From assembly GCA_026874595.1 (NCBI GenBank), contig CM049316.1, forward strand, positions 18,313,839 through 18,377,838: a stretch of 64,000 bases of DNA, in the 5' to 3' direction. The stretch is from Sipunculus nudus. Its lineage: Eukaryota; Annelida; Sipuncula; Golfingiida; Sipunculidae. The translations under genes and the position numbers were made by a program. This document shows, one piece after another, positions 46,011-57,202 of this stretch. The notes under the pieces are model-generated. The model was not told the origin of the DNA. It searched no databases and saw only the letters and a program-made list of their open reading frames with translations. Position 1 is the first letter of the stretch. Each line of letters starts with the position of its first letter.

Positions 46011-48453
46011 ACATTATAGGATTAACTGTAATGTAAATTGTATGAAACTAAGTATTTCTAAATTTAACAGTCAGTGTTTCGCAGTCTAGAGTAAGTAAAC
46101 ATCTGCTGACCGACGATCTATAGAAGCAGTTATTCTGCAGCACGTTTGGAATAATCACATACAATGTACATCAAGGTAGACAAAACAATTGTTTATTTTC
46201 GTATCTCAGAAAAAGTTGGGGGTACTTTTTGTATCATTTACATAACATTTATATTTAAAAGTAAACCGTTTCAGCATGGAAAATATCTCATTAATAAACA
46301 CGCTCACTCTCAGTTGTCTTATTACACTTACGCCAGCTGCGGGAGTGGGGACTGTTTTTTCTACGTTCCTTGGTTTGTCTGTTTGCAACTTGACGCTCCA
46401 AAGTTATAAAATAAAGTCCACCTACGGAATAGTGCACTGAATTTAGGAGGCTCTTGATCAACTCTTTGCATTTTTGTTTTAAAAAGGTGTAGTATTATTA
46501 AATGGAATTTATATATATATATATAATGGAATATGTATCACAGGATAATAGAACTTGATTTAAGACACTATGCCATGTAAGAAACTGCTTGGGAGGAATA
46601 AACCTGTCAGGATTTGATGTGGGCGCGGAATGCAACACGACAGTACTCGGAGGACAGCGTCCAGTGAAAAATCCATCTACGAACAGAGTTTGGTGGCTAG
46701 GGAACGTGTATCGGAATAGTGTGGAGCGGAGTAACGCTTTTTTAACCACGCCCAAAGGCTCAAATTGCAGTAGGGTTGGACTTTGAGAAACAGATATATG
46801 ATATGCATATAATTAAACTTCATTGACCAAGATTCACTGGAACGGAATGAATGTATTCAAAAATACGCAATAATTTTATAACATCTTTTTGAAAACCTCC
46901 AAGAACTGACTGAATGGTCTACCGTAGACACACAATGAAGCACTTTTGATGTACATCGTTCTAAAGACATTTGTTGTTTGCAGCTGAGAGAGAAAAAAGG
47001 AAATTGACAACTGCTGCTTATATGCGTGTACTGTATTACCTTTATATTATTAACACATTACATTTTATATTACTTAAATTATATTGTTTATCGCTCAAGA
47101 TAGAGTCAAGAAAATTTCCCATGTTTACTATGCCAGCTCTTATAATTACCTCCAGGTGTAGCGATTTTAGAGTACCCCCGCTACAGATTACGGGAGTAAT
47201 ATAAAATCGACCTCAGATTACCTCCTGGTACCTTGAAATCGAATTAAGGCATATTACCCCAGGGGGTAACTAAAGATTTATTCCATATCTCCTTCTGCGA
47301 TTTTACATTACCCCTTTAAAACAGTTGTATCTTTGTTTATTTGTCTAAAATGCGTATAAACTCTTACTTCTTAAATAACCAAGTTAGTTGAATAGCCTTT
47401 TATAGCTCATGTTAAAATGGAATGTACTATGTGCCTTGGTTAACTCTATATAAATATAATTAACAATATAATAAAAATTGTGCAACAGTTTTATTTTTCA
47501 TAGGTTGATTAGATCGTCTAAGTCTCGTAACTTTCACGCGGTTTATTTAAAGAGTTATAAGCGTAAAAATTATCGCTTAGTTAAATCATTTATAGGGGTT
47601 AATCTGAACAGTGAGGGGGTAACCTGAAAATAAGTTCAGACTACTTACGGGCGTAATCTGAATTCGATTTCAGATTAATGGGGGATTTCGGTAACCCTAA
47701 GTCGCGACGCAAGGAATATATAGGTGCGTTGTTTTCACAGAACTTAATCTGAATCTATGTGTTACTCTTAGCCTGACATAGTGCCCTTCTGAACCCATAT
47801 GTGTCAGTCCCAGACCAGAAAGTGTTTCATAAGGGTTCACCATTAATTAACCCTCGCTGTCAGATTTAAATCAGATACATTTTGTATGTTTTGTTGTTTC
47901 TTTTAAAGAGAGATACTACAGAGAGGATTGGTTCAGGTTCAAAGTAATATTTAGAACTGAAAATTAATATGCTTATAGCCATATTGGAAGTTACGTGTGT
48001 CAGTCGGGAGTAAGCTTTACTTACCCTCTGTACAGTAAAGGGTTATATTTACACATGCGACTGTTCCGGTTCACTAAAGTGCTCTTGTAAGAGGGTTCCA
48101 TGAAAAAAAATCCTCAACATATTGTACTACCAGGTACATATAAAGGTTCCCTACTGGTCAGAAGGGGACCAAGGGCAAAGGGGGGTCGGGCGGGGTGGGG
48201 GGGGGTGGTCTTTTCAGCTTTACATGAAACAAAGGCTCAAATGCTTGAACTGACAAAAGACGAATGGTCGTGACACCGGAGTAGTTGTACAAAGCGTGCT
48301 TACATATAGCTGCAAATTAACAAAAGTAAATGTCGTGACAGAGCAGCAGTGTTAGACATGAATACCTATTGTTCTTTGGAACAATAACGGTCAGATGTGG
48401 TTGCGGTTATGTCTTTATTATACGTGGTTTTCATTACGTACCTGCTGTACTGA
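46011..48453. other. Non-coding region with CAGATTA-type repeat words
   Basis: 47150-47290 and 47590-47720 share words such as GATTTCAGATTA and GGGGTAA in opposite orientations, suggesting an old inverted-repeat element. A G-run lies at 48181-48208. A short minus-strand open stretch with a GTAAGT donor near 46333-46420 is discussed among the rejected items. No gene can be supported. Confidence 0.4.
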
Positions 48454-48621
48454 GCGGCGTGACCGATGTGAGCTCAAGAAAGGTCCATCGAGACAGAACG
48501 GACATCCCTGACAGCGCTGTCCTCCCCACTCAAACACTATCACCTCTAACATCCGGCAGTCCTCCGTCACTTGAGGACAGGTACCGATCCAGCGACACCG
48601 GGGGATCCACTGACGGTTCTG
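48454..48621 (+). CDS. Candidate internal exon, Ser/Thr/Pro-rich, unknown gene
   Basis: A GC-richer open stretch in an AT-rich region. The frame reads GVTDVSSRKVHRDRTD, then SPLTSGSPPSLEDRY, and ends TGGSTDGS. A possible acceptor AG is at 48452-48453 and a weak donor at GTAATG after 48621. The composition resembles a disordered linker or cytoplasmic tail. The minus strand is closed by a stop here. No family is recognised and splice signals are weak. Confidence 0.25.
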
Positions 48622-49399
48622 TAATGTAAGAGTTTATAATATCAAGGGCGGATACAGGATCTTATCAAGTGCTGGAAGTGCTTTACATAAAGCTGCTACT
48701 TAATTCATGTATGCAGACATGGGCGCTGTTTTAAGTATTTAGCATATATTATTGTCCCCAAATTTGTTAACATCTAATTAGAGAAGGTGCGCCCTCTGTG
48801 CTCTCGCTAAATCTCCCAGTCCCTAAATATCTTCACTTGTAACTCAATAATGTCGTTAATTATGAGCACAGAGTTTAACCGAGTTGTTTTCGTCATTCCG
48901 CTGAATTACAGAATAATGACATTGTTCACTTTGGTTTCAATTTCGTGATATTCAAGAAAGAGACATTGCTCCGAAAATAAAACATTCGTAAACAGGAGGT
49001 GTACGCAGAGGCGAGGTAAATTATTGTGTAGCCTCATACTGAAGCCTCAACTCTTATACATTATAATGTCTGGAGCCTCCCGGCTTGAAGTAAAATTGTG
49101 AAATATCGATAAAACTTCCGGAATTTCGCTGAATGCCTCTGCCTTGGCTAAAGGTTAATATTTGCTTGGATCTAGAGCAGTCGGTGACCCCTTTTCCTTT
49201 CACTTCACTAATTGATAATATTAGAGAAACGTTAAACCACAGCTTTGAGGAAACCATGCCCATGTTCTGATTCGCACCACGCCCCTCAGAGCTTCAAAGG
49301 CAGACATTGTGATCTATCGAACTAGAGAATGGCTGTAATATCTTAACGACTGGTTATTACTTCTACATTATTGCTGGCAAAATGCATATAAAACACTCA

Positions 49400-49910
49400 A
49401 ACCCGGGAGGCCTAGTTATAATAACCTCAGCGAAGGAGAACTCGAGCCCCGACTTGGATTTGAGTCCGGACTCGAGGACACTTTTTAAGGTACTCAGACT
49501 CGAGCGTCCTGGTCTCGGACGTTTACTCCAACATCGGAGATGAGGACTCAATAAATCAGGCCGAGTCCATCTCGAGTCAAGCAGAAGGAAATCTCTGTCA
49601 CATACCATCAAGACATTTATATACGTAAACGAACAACTAACAGAATATTACAAAAATGATTGTATATATACCAAGCCTTATGTCTGCATCGGGAACTAAG
49701 TTTAATTAAACCTTAAAGGAAAACGCACGTGTAAACTAACATAAAATGTCTCAAAGTTCCATTTTAAATTTCATTTTATAAAGAGATTTTTATTGGACTC
49801 GGACTCGCACTTGGACTCGGGTTCCTGATGACTCATTCTCGAAGAAGTTGGACAAAGACTCAAACCTCAAGGACTCGGACTTGGTTTCCTTCTCACTCTT
49901 TCAAAAGAAA
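49400..49910. repeat. Repeat region rich in GACTCGGACTCG / CGAGTC words
   Basis: Two clusters (49430-49585 and 49790-49890) of ACTCGGAC and CTCGAG words in both orientations flank an AT-rich centre, like the subterminal zones of an inverted-repeat element. Exact ends are not resolved. The open frames through it are artefacts of the repeat. Confidence 0.4.
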
Positions 49911-50369
49911 GTGCCATAGACCCACCTTTATAGAATGCTGGCTGTTACGTACCGCAGAAAGCTTGAAAAAATATGTACTTTATTAACTAGATTTAAGATC
50001 AAAGTTCTGTAATGATTCATAATAAGATATATTTGTGTTCTAGTTGTACAAACGAAGATATATAATGCACTTTTATATGTTTTTATGATTAGGCGCAAAT
50101 ACATGTTTAATACCGGCAATGAACCATTAGTTTATAAAATTCCATGTGTTTCACATAAAATAAAGATGCGGGTTTCACGTTTGGCTGAAAAGGGAGTCTG
50201 AGTAACAAATCACTTCGTTTTTGGCTTTCGTTACTTCTGTGCACTAATAACAGATTTACGACCTGCCACAAGATATCCACTTCTTAATATCACAAGTTCT
50301 AAGCATGTTTATAAGCCTGTTTGGCTGCTCTCACCCGAATTCCTTTGATTTATTACGATATTAAAGATA

Positions 50370-50640
50370 ACTAGAAAGCGCAGACCTACGCCAAGGCAGC
50401 TCATTACCCCTTGTCATTGTCAGAAACGCAGCATTTTTCCTTTTTTAAAAAATCCCGGATACAGGTGGTGATCCGGATCATCTCCACACTTTAATCAGTT
50501 GTTCCTTATGTCATTACCGAGCTATCCTGAAAGTTTCATCAAAATCTGTGAATAACTTTTTGACAACAGACAAACAGACAAACATCCAAACACCGGCAAA
50601 AACAATAATGCACGCCGATTGGCGGCGGTTATGATAGAAA
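50370..50640 (+). mobile_element. RTE-like LINE 3' tail
   Basis: The series GACCTACGCCAAGGCAGCTC, ATCCCGGATACAGGTGGTGA, GAAAGTTTCATCAAAATC, then ACAGACAAACAGACAAAC and GGCGGCGGTT is the characteristic 3' region of RTE-clade repeats widespread in animals (recognised from memory of the family). No coding portion remains. Confidence 0.55.
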
Positions 50641-50664
50641 TTCATATCACAGGATGCCTTCCAA

Positions 50665-50915
50665 GGACAGAACCAGGACAGCTGAGAGGTAAAACGCTCG
50701 ACCCTCTCCACAGGCGACCCGGGATGGATTCCCGGCGTGGCCATGCATGAGAGTTGGTTAATTTGTAGTAGCCCGTCCAAGGTCGGGGTATTCTCCGGGT
50801 CCTCCGGTTTCCTCCACCCTTACAGACTACCGAGCGCCAAAATCCGAGTCATCGAGAGTGTCTCGAATTAGTTATTATAACTAGTTGTACAATCCATGTA
50901 AAATAAAAAAATAAT
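50665..50915 (+). mobile_element. tRNA-derived SINE
   Basis: The head is tRNA-like: CAGCTGAGAGGTAAAACGCT corresponds to the A box and GGGATGGATTCCCGG (50721-50735) to the B box, at normal spacing. A conserved central part with CTCCGGGTCCTCCGGTTTCC resembles the shared domain of molluscan SINEs. The tail is A/T-rich, ending AAAATAAAAAAATAATAAAG. It directly follows the RTE-like tail. Confidence 0.7.
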
Positions 50916-50924
50916 AAAGATCCA

Positions 50925-51085
50925 GGATTTTTGAAGGGGGAGGGGTTAAACCTAGGAAGACAAATACGATAACCTGAAAAAGTCTGAAGAAGGCGAAAAT
51001 CTAGGCCAGGAAAAATGGTTGAAAGGGGCAGAAGGTGGGTATTCGAGACTTCCTAGACCCCATCTCCTATGGATCCGCTACTGCC
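50925..51085. mobile_element. Short TIR element (CGGATCCAG family), truncated at left
   Basis: AGATCCAGGATTTTTGAAGG at the left and ATGGATCCGCTACTG at the right. The interior shares GGTTAAACCTAGGA and GTCTGAA words with the intron-4 elements. The first bases of the left terminus are missing. Confidence 0.55.
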
Positions 51086-51710
51086 TTCGTTTACAACCAC
51101 AGATAATTATATTATTTTTTTCCGAGGAGAAATTCATGGCGACTTTGCCATGCAGACTGTGTCGCCGTGATTGTAGAAAGTCTCATATATGAAGACTAAT
51201 CAATGATTTGCTTTAGGATAACAATCAGAATATAAAAAAATATTTTCTCTGAATGAAAGGTAATATAAGAAACCATTAATGTAAGTCCCAGACGTCTGTT
51301 ACTGTGATATATGTCGTCTTTCTGGTCATTTGCACAAAAGGGAATATTACATGTAATCAAATGCATTTCCGCAGGTTCCGCTAACGCATAGCTATATAAT
51401 GACGGGATAACAATAGTGTCTGGATAATGTAACCAAAAACTGGTCGACACCGGGAATACAGAAATATTAGACAAGGTTTGACACTGTAAGAAATGCTGAG
51501 TCTGCAACTATATACAGTGTGTCCGTGGCGACGACATGCTGACAGTTGTAGGTAGGAGGGAAACCATGTATTGCGTAAATGGATAAATCATTTGTCAACT
51601 TGTCATTAAGCAGGGCATATTTGCAAACTGTTATGGTCACAGAAAACTGGATATCTTGATTTAAAGTGTCACACATGCTATTTCTTTTGTGTATATACAC
51701 AAATTCCGAC

Positions 51711-51712
<2 letters not shown>

Positions 51713-51746
<34 letters not shown>

Positions 51747-51757
51747 GAGAGAGAGAG
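51713..51757. repeat. (GA)n microsatellite
   Basis: GA tract of about 44 bp with one GTGA interruption. Confidence 0.9.
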
Positions 51758-51789
51758 AAATAGCGAGACAGACAAACAGAGTAAAATCA

Positions 51790-54420
51790 ATATGAAAAGA
51801 AAAATTAACAGGATATTGTTATTTTATTCATTGTATTATGTTTTTTTCTCTTCTTTTAAACAAAATTTGTCATATCAATTTATAGAGCAACTGTTTAAAC
51901 AAATTTCCAGAGTAAATTTCTGTATTTCTGAGGTAATTTCTTTGCATAAACAATGCAGGAGATATGAAAGATAAAAAAGAAACATCGAAAGATACAACAA
52001 TAGATGGATTTCAAAGGTACTTGAACGTAAGGATGATTCTGCTGAAATAAGCAGAAAAAAATAAACTGAAACAGGAACTTAAAAAAATAGACACCAGACG
52101 AGGCTGTTGAACAAGGACTTTAGCTAAGAGTTCCTGTCATAACAAGAAAATAAAGAATGAAAAACTTCTTAATAGCTGTGTCTGGGTATGTTTTACGATT
52201 CACCGGTATAATTTAAGTTGGATATAAATATCTTCACCCGTAATGGTGGAATAGGCCTAATAAAAAAAAACTTTTACCTGACATCATCATGAACAAATAT
52301 TGCATGTGTCTTTGAAATTTTGACCCCATATCATAAGGGGCATTCCTTATCTCCCATATACAGTACATATGAAATAAGAATACAATAAGATTTTGTTGAC
52401 TTTAGAAAACTTAATAAAAAACATTAACTTAAGCTACAAGGGGTGTGGCCAGGGGGCACCGAAGTGAGTCATAACCCTCCCTCCCCCAGCCGACTTTGCA
52501 TGTATTATTGATGATAATTTAAACTTTCCAGACACTATGTACCTACTAGGAGAGTGTATATATGAAAATATCGTTCATGTTAACATCTAGATTAATTTCT
52601 GTATATTTTCATTTGCAGCAAGTTAAAATAGGAAGAAATCTATCCCGGGCCGTAATTTCTTAAATTGCCATAAGTAATCTTCGTTGAAGAAGACAGCACG
52701 CATTTTAAACTGGAGGTAATTGTCAATAAAGGGTACGCGAAATGACATGTCTGTATACCATTTACAGGTTTTAAATGGGAAACAGTTTTAATTATGATTT
52801 AGATTCGGTTTCAGTGGGCGATTTTATCTATTTATCTATATATGCCCCTGATGTCAAATTACAATTTCATACTTTATGTTACCGATTTGTCCCGCTGACG
52901 GTCAAAATTCGAAAAGGTTAAAGGTCATCATAATAGCTAGGGCAAAGTACATTATAAAATTAAGGTTGGAACCGATAAATCCAAAGAGTGATGCGTACTA
53001 ATTGGATTTTATCAAATTCACTATAGTTAGTCGAAGAACGAGAATTGGTGGCAAAATTGACAGATATCTGAATTTAATGTTGAATATTTTATATAAACTT
53101 AACACAGATATCGATGCATTTTTATATTTTTAATTATATATTTATGATTTTAATTTTTATTAAAAATATGTTGAGCCCTGAAACATCTCAAACAGGAGGA
53201 TTTATTAAATGTTCTAAAGTAAAATACATTGTCGATCCTGATTCAATGATGATATGATACAATGAAGGAAGAATTTTAAATTATAAATTCGTATAAATTA
53301 GCCAGCTATTTCAGATTAATGCATGCAGGGATCATATATGAATTATGCACGTCTACAAATTAATCGTTTCCTAATATGCATGATATTTGTGCAAAAGACC
53401 GACATAGTTTATGGAACCTATTTTGAGGAAAGTAGGATATCACATAAAATATTTTAAAGGTGGGACTTGCGAGTTTTTTTTTCACTTTTTTTCTTACTCG
53501 AATGTCACCGTGATTTAATAAAAAAAAAGTTTTGCAAACCATTCTATCATTTGAGATGGCTTCCATCCCACATACACTCAAGTTCACCCATCACAAATGG
53601 GCTAAATGCTACAGATACATATAAAAACAACATCATTAAAAGACGAACGAAAATCTACTTTTGCCAATCTAACGTATATATGAACGTCCGATTATTTTTT
53701 CTTAACACCGTAAGGAAAAACATTCATTTCTCTCTCCATTTTCTGTATCAACCTTTTTCTTATGCATTAATACGTGATATTATATTATATATATACAAAG
53801 TGCTTCATGGCCAGGTGAATTATCCCACTTTTTTAATATATAAAGTCTTTTATCCATGCTTCATTAAAAATTTGCCCATAGATTAACCTCTGAATCAGAT
53901 CGCCTTTTCGTTATATAGAATAGATTGTGAAGGAATGACAAAGACGTTTCTTTTCCCTTGTTTTCCATTATAATTCTTACCAGGCCGTGAAATATGTTAA
54001 TCTTTAGAATTTTTTTCCCCAACAAATAAGGCATGCTTTAATTTAAACGAGAATCATTCTATGTTTTCAAGTACAATTTCATTTGCATATTTTAATGTCT
54101 TATAAAGAAGATTTTCTAAGCTTAATGAGGTAATAAACTGAACTTAAAGTATACGTGGATAAGAACAATAAAACCATTGCTAAATATGACAGCAAATACA
54201 AAAGGCAAAACATTCATTTCATTTTTGGATAAAAGGTTTGATTTTTTGTTGCGAAAACGCAGTGGGAAAACGTCCTTTGCGAAATGTTGAAAATGCGTCA
54301 TAACAAATGATAATAATGTTATTGTAGTTGCATTTTGAAGACCTTTTAAAAAAAATGTTCTCTATAAAACATAGTTTTTCGTTAATTTAAGCAAGCAGAA
54401 ATAGTTGTTGTTGTTCAAGT
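51790..54420. other. AT-rich non-coding region
   Basis: No supportable gene. A + strand open stretch at 53467-53886 has a faint resemblance to the end of a LINE ORF but is not convincing. If the signal-peptide exon at 54497-54565 is real, this would be its first intron. Confidence 0.4.
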
Positions 54421-54496
54421 TTTATACACTGATAAAGGTTAGCGTATTACTAAAATTTCTGAAGATACTTAATAGAACGATAAAAAAAAGTCTTAC

Positions 54497-54565
54497 GTAT
54501 TGAGCATCGACGACTCTTCCAGTCATAAGGAAGACGCAGACTACCACCACCTGGAAGATGCTCAT
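54497..54565 (-). CDS. Signal-peptide first exon of a secreted protein, minus strand
   Basis: ATG at 54565 opens 23 codons: MSIFQVVVVCVFLMTG followed by RVVDA-Q-Y, then donor TAC|GTAAGA at 54496. This has a hydrophobic core of about 11 residues and an A-Q signal-peptidase site, typical of an N-terminal secretion signal. The 5' UTR and promoter lie to the right, with GC box, CCAAT and CRE motifs in correct order. The mature protein would be encoded further left and is not identified with confidence. Alternative: chance ORF, but the combination of signal peptide, consensus donor and promoter makes that less likely. Confidence 0.55.
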
Positions 54566-54706
54566 CTTGTTTATCTTCAGTCTTGCTTCAGCAACAGACG
54601 TCGTGTGTACGCTCTCGCAGTGATGTGTGTACACAGTAGTAACACGTTTGTTGTATCTGCCCGCTTAGCAGCCAGACAAAACATTTTACACTGAAACGCG
54701 TGATCA

Positions 54707-54752
54707 TGACGTCACACATGGCGGGCGCTGATTGGTCCAAACCGCCCCCGCC
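54707..54752 (-). promoter_or_regulatory. Candidate promoter: GC box, CCAAT box, CRE (minus strand)
   Basis: Read on the minus strand from 54752: GGGGGCGG, then GGACCAATCAG (CCAAT box), then TGACGTCA at 54707-54714 (full palindromic CRE). The CRE is about 145 bp before the ATG at 54565. The local CpG content is higher than the surroundings. This order resembles cAMP-responsive promoters of secreted peptide genes (inference). Confidence 0.5.
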
Positions 54753-54945
54753 TTCTCCATATGTATACACATACAGTATCAGTTACGGGAAGTTAGCAAA
54801 CTCTCAACTATGGTCTTGGGAAAACTTAATGTTTGCTAGCAACCAGCCCACCCAGACTGCACGCTAATCAGCAGGTCAGCGAGTGCATGGATCACCCAGA
54901 TACACCACGGTACAGTAGGGCACCCCCACGGGATGTAAACAGTCT

Positions 54946-55061
54946 TCATGCAGCTCGTAATAAGTGTTGTAAGTCGTAATAAATAGCGCGCGGGCCCTCG
55001 TATGTCTCCCCGTACTTGTTGGTCCCGTCCCAGCGTTTAACCCGCAGCTCATAAGGTATAG
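54946..55061 (-). CDS. Candidate terminal exon of an unknown gene, minus strand
   Basis: After a possible acceptor TGTAG at 55062-55063 the frame reads IPYELRVKRWDGTNKYG, then ETYEGPRAIYYDLQHLL and RAA, then TGA. Amino-acid composition is balanced and GC-richer than the surroundings, looking like real coding sequence. An alternative acceptor at 55139-55140 would extend the exon by 77 nt in the same frame. No family recognised. It lies upstream (right) of the promoter of the signal-peptide gene, in the same orientation. Confidence 0.35.
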
Positions 55062-55553
55062 CTACACTTCTCGATAATGACAGCAGTTTGTTTTTATGCT
55101 CATTTATCACACAGAACAGCATTGCAAATGTCCTCAAGCTGACAACAAATATTCGACAGTTCAACGGCATTCTTGACTTACTCTTATATAAAATAAACTA
55201 TTTGACCTTTTTTTTACCCAGAAATTGATTTGTCACAAATGCTGCAATGAGTACCACAAATACAAATAAGGGAACGTATTTTAAACTGATGATTCGTCTT
55301 GAAAACTCTTATTCAGGATGAGACAATATTTCAACTCAAAACACATACAATTTTCTTTTACACATTTCCTGGATGGTATTTTAGAATTACATTTTATACT
55401 ATTTTGTACAGATATAGGAAGGATTGCTCTGTCGGGGAAAGAGGGGAACCAATTCATTAAGCGGTCTTTTATAAATATGATTTGTTAAAGCTAAGAACGC
55501 ATCTTTCGTTAGAATTATCCAATATTAACCTTAAGATGTTAATTTTGCATTAT

Positions 55554-55750
55554 CAGGGGAAGATCCAGGATTTAGGAAAAGGAAGGGACCAACCCAGGAG
55601 GACTAATGACTAAACCTAAAAAAGGTCCTCAGGTCTGAAAAAGTGGAGGAGTGCAGGCCGCAAAATGTGGTCTGAAACCCTTACAAAAGGATACGGTGGC
55701 TGAAAAAGGGGGGTCCGGACCCCCTGGACCCTCCCCTGGATCCGCTTCTG
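55554..55750. mobile_element. Short TIR element (CGGATCCAG family), complete copy
   Basis: The ends are CAGGGGAAGATCCAGG and CCCTGGATCCGCTTCTG. The interior shares GGTCTGAAACCC and GGCTGAAAA(A/G)GGGG words with 8577-8777 and 36297-36500. The 5-bp flanks do not match clearly. Confidence 0.65.
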
Positions 55751-56389
55751 AATTAATTTTTGGTTTGCGTATTCTTTATAATGCTTTGTGGCATAATGTG
55801 TAGCGAACCGATTAAAAGCTTCGACGTTAAAAATTTGAATAGAAAAAACAAAACAAAAGAACAGGGTTGACCTTTAAAAGGCGCTGGTAACCATTTTGGG
55901 TATTACCTAAAGAAATGTTCATTTACCCTTTATTTTGCCATTTTATCTCCACCATTTTTGACAACAACTCCATACATTTCTCGCGATAGGTTGAACCTGT
56001 CTAATGAGTTGTCAGCTGTCAAATGTTACATATTTTACAAAAACGATTCCAGTCTTAACCATTTACAATGTATTATTTAAATTAAGCCCGGTTTATGTCA
56101 GATGAGACCGCAGTCTGGAAGAAGAGCAAAGCATTATCGGGCGGTGACCCTGAATGTCCAGGAGAGTGGTGAGCAGCGAGGTCAGGGGAGGGAGCTAGGT
56201 CAGTTTGTCTGCAAAGGCACCCAAATAACCCCCAGCATTATTCAATGGTCAAGAGCTTGGCATTTGGAAGCTTTCTAGTTGTTTTCAATATATCCAAATG
56301 TAATTTCAACAGCGCCAAATTGATATTTACATAACCTCGGGGCAACAGCATAGTGTTTTCCACTTGATTCTTCCGGTTAATGTGTCTGA

Positions 56390-56705
56390 TATCATTTTTA
56401 CGCAGAGAGTATTAAGCTGATTTTTTTGTGAAACTTTCTGGAGGATTCGTTTAACACCATAGGAATACTCCATTTAATTTTGGTGTAATCTGTGTCGTCA
56501 TAATATATTTTGTAAACGGATCATAAATTATTATGACACAGAGCGATTCCTTTCCCCGGGATCAAGCCTCCTATTCACAGGTTACAGGGGCAGCATTTCT
56601 CCTGCTGTTTACCGGTGAAACCGTGTTACTTACGCGTGTGTATTACATGAATGTGAAGATTTTCGCGGAGGTCTGTAGGCTCCGACTACACAAGCTAGTT
56701 TAATA
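56390..56705 (+). pseudogene. Relic of PhyH intron 3 (decayed third copy)
   Basis: 56540-56705 aligns with the end of intron 3 in copies A and B: GATTCCTTT, then CA(A/G)GTT-type words, the ACG(C) stretch and finally GGTCTGTAGGCTCCGACTAC followed by AGCTAGTTT (copy B: ATCTAGTTT). Weaker similarity extends left to about 56390. Directly after this point copies A and B have exon 4, but here the sequence changes and runs into a (TA)n tract, so the exon is gone. Confidence 0.65.
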
Positions 56706-56755
56706 TTTATGATACCAATAAGTAGCTTTGACACTAGGCGTATGTTGCTCTTGAT

Positions 56756-56774
56756 TATATATATATATATATAT

Positions 56775-56849
<75 letters not shown>
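56756..56849. repeat. (TA)n microsatellite, two blocks
   Basis: TA tracts at 56756-56779 and 56782-56849 separated by TTCA-type interruption. Several short open frames run through it and are meaningless. Confidence 0.95.
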
Positions 56850-56851
<2 letters not shown>

Positions 56852-56977
56852 TCCAAGTTTGGAGGTAATAAACGTCCGATATAGCAATGTACATATATCT
56901 CCTTCGGACATTCGGGAAGAAGACGGGTCGGCGGCATTACTAGTTAGAAGTATGGGAGTCATTTAGTGAACAGCTAC

Positions 56978-57127
56978 ATCAAAGTGAAAACGGCGTCTCG
57001 AGTCGCGCCAAATGACCGTCTGCTCCGCCATCCGCCCCACACTGCCTTGCGGAGATGGCGCGAAAAATCGGGTCGTCTGCTGAGGGATCAGTCCGTGCAT
57101 GGCGGGGAGCATTTCCGGGATAGTCAC
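56978..57127 (-). CDS. Candidate internal exon in a CpG-rich patch, minus strand
   Basis: Acceptor cgacAG at 57128-57129, donor GAT|GTAGCT at 56976-56977, exactly 50 codons, phase 0 at both ends. Reads VTIPEMLPAMHGLIPQQTT, then RFFAPSPQGSVGRMAEQ and ends RRRFHFD. Third codon positions are mostly G or C, unlike the AT-rich neighbourhood. The + strand is also open (56966-57202) but gives an Arg-rich product, so I favour the minus strand. No family recognised. It could belong with the exon at 54946-55061. Confidence 0.3.
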
Positions 57128-57202
57128 CTGTCGCTGTTGGCTGTAGCCCTTAATCTATCAGACAACCAGAGAGGCAGACAGCGCTGTTGTAGCTGCCGTT
57201 AG

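Noticed and set aside
46333-46420. Minus-strand stretch LERQVANRQTKERRKNS with a GTAAGT donor, resembling the end of a homeodomain
   Set aside because: The diagnostic Trp-Phe of helix 3 (WFxNRR) is missing and no upstream homeodomain helices are found; likely a chance resemblance.
53467-53886. 139-codon + strand ORF with ILYIYKVLHGQVNYP
   Set aside because: The fragment faintly recalls the end of Jockey/RTE-type LINE proteins, but the rest is AT-driven composition without recognisable motifs.
56098-56166. ATG AGA CCG CAG TCT followed by a GTGAGC donor, reminiscent of the MRPNS first exon of PhyH
   Set aside because: Flanking sequence does not match exon 1 of copies A or B, the frame continues differently, and the distance to the intron 3 relic is too short for exons 2-3.
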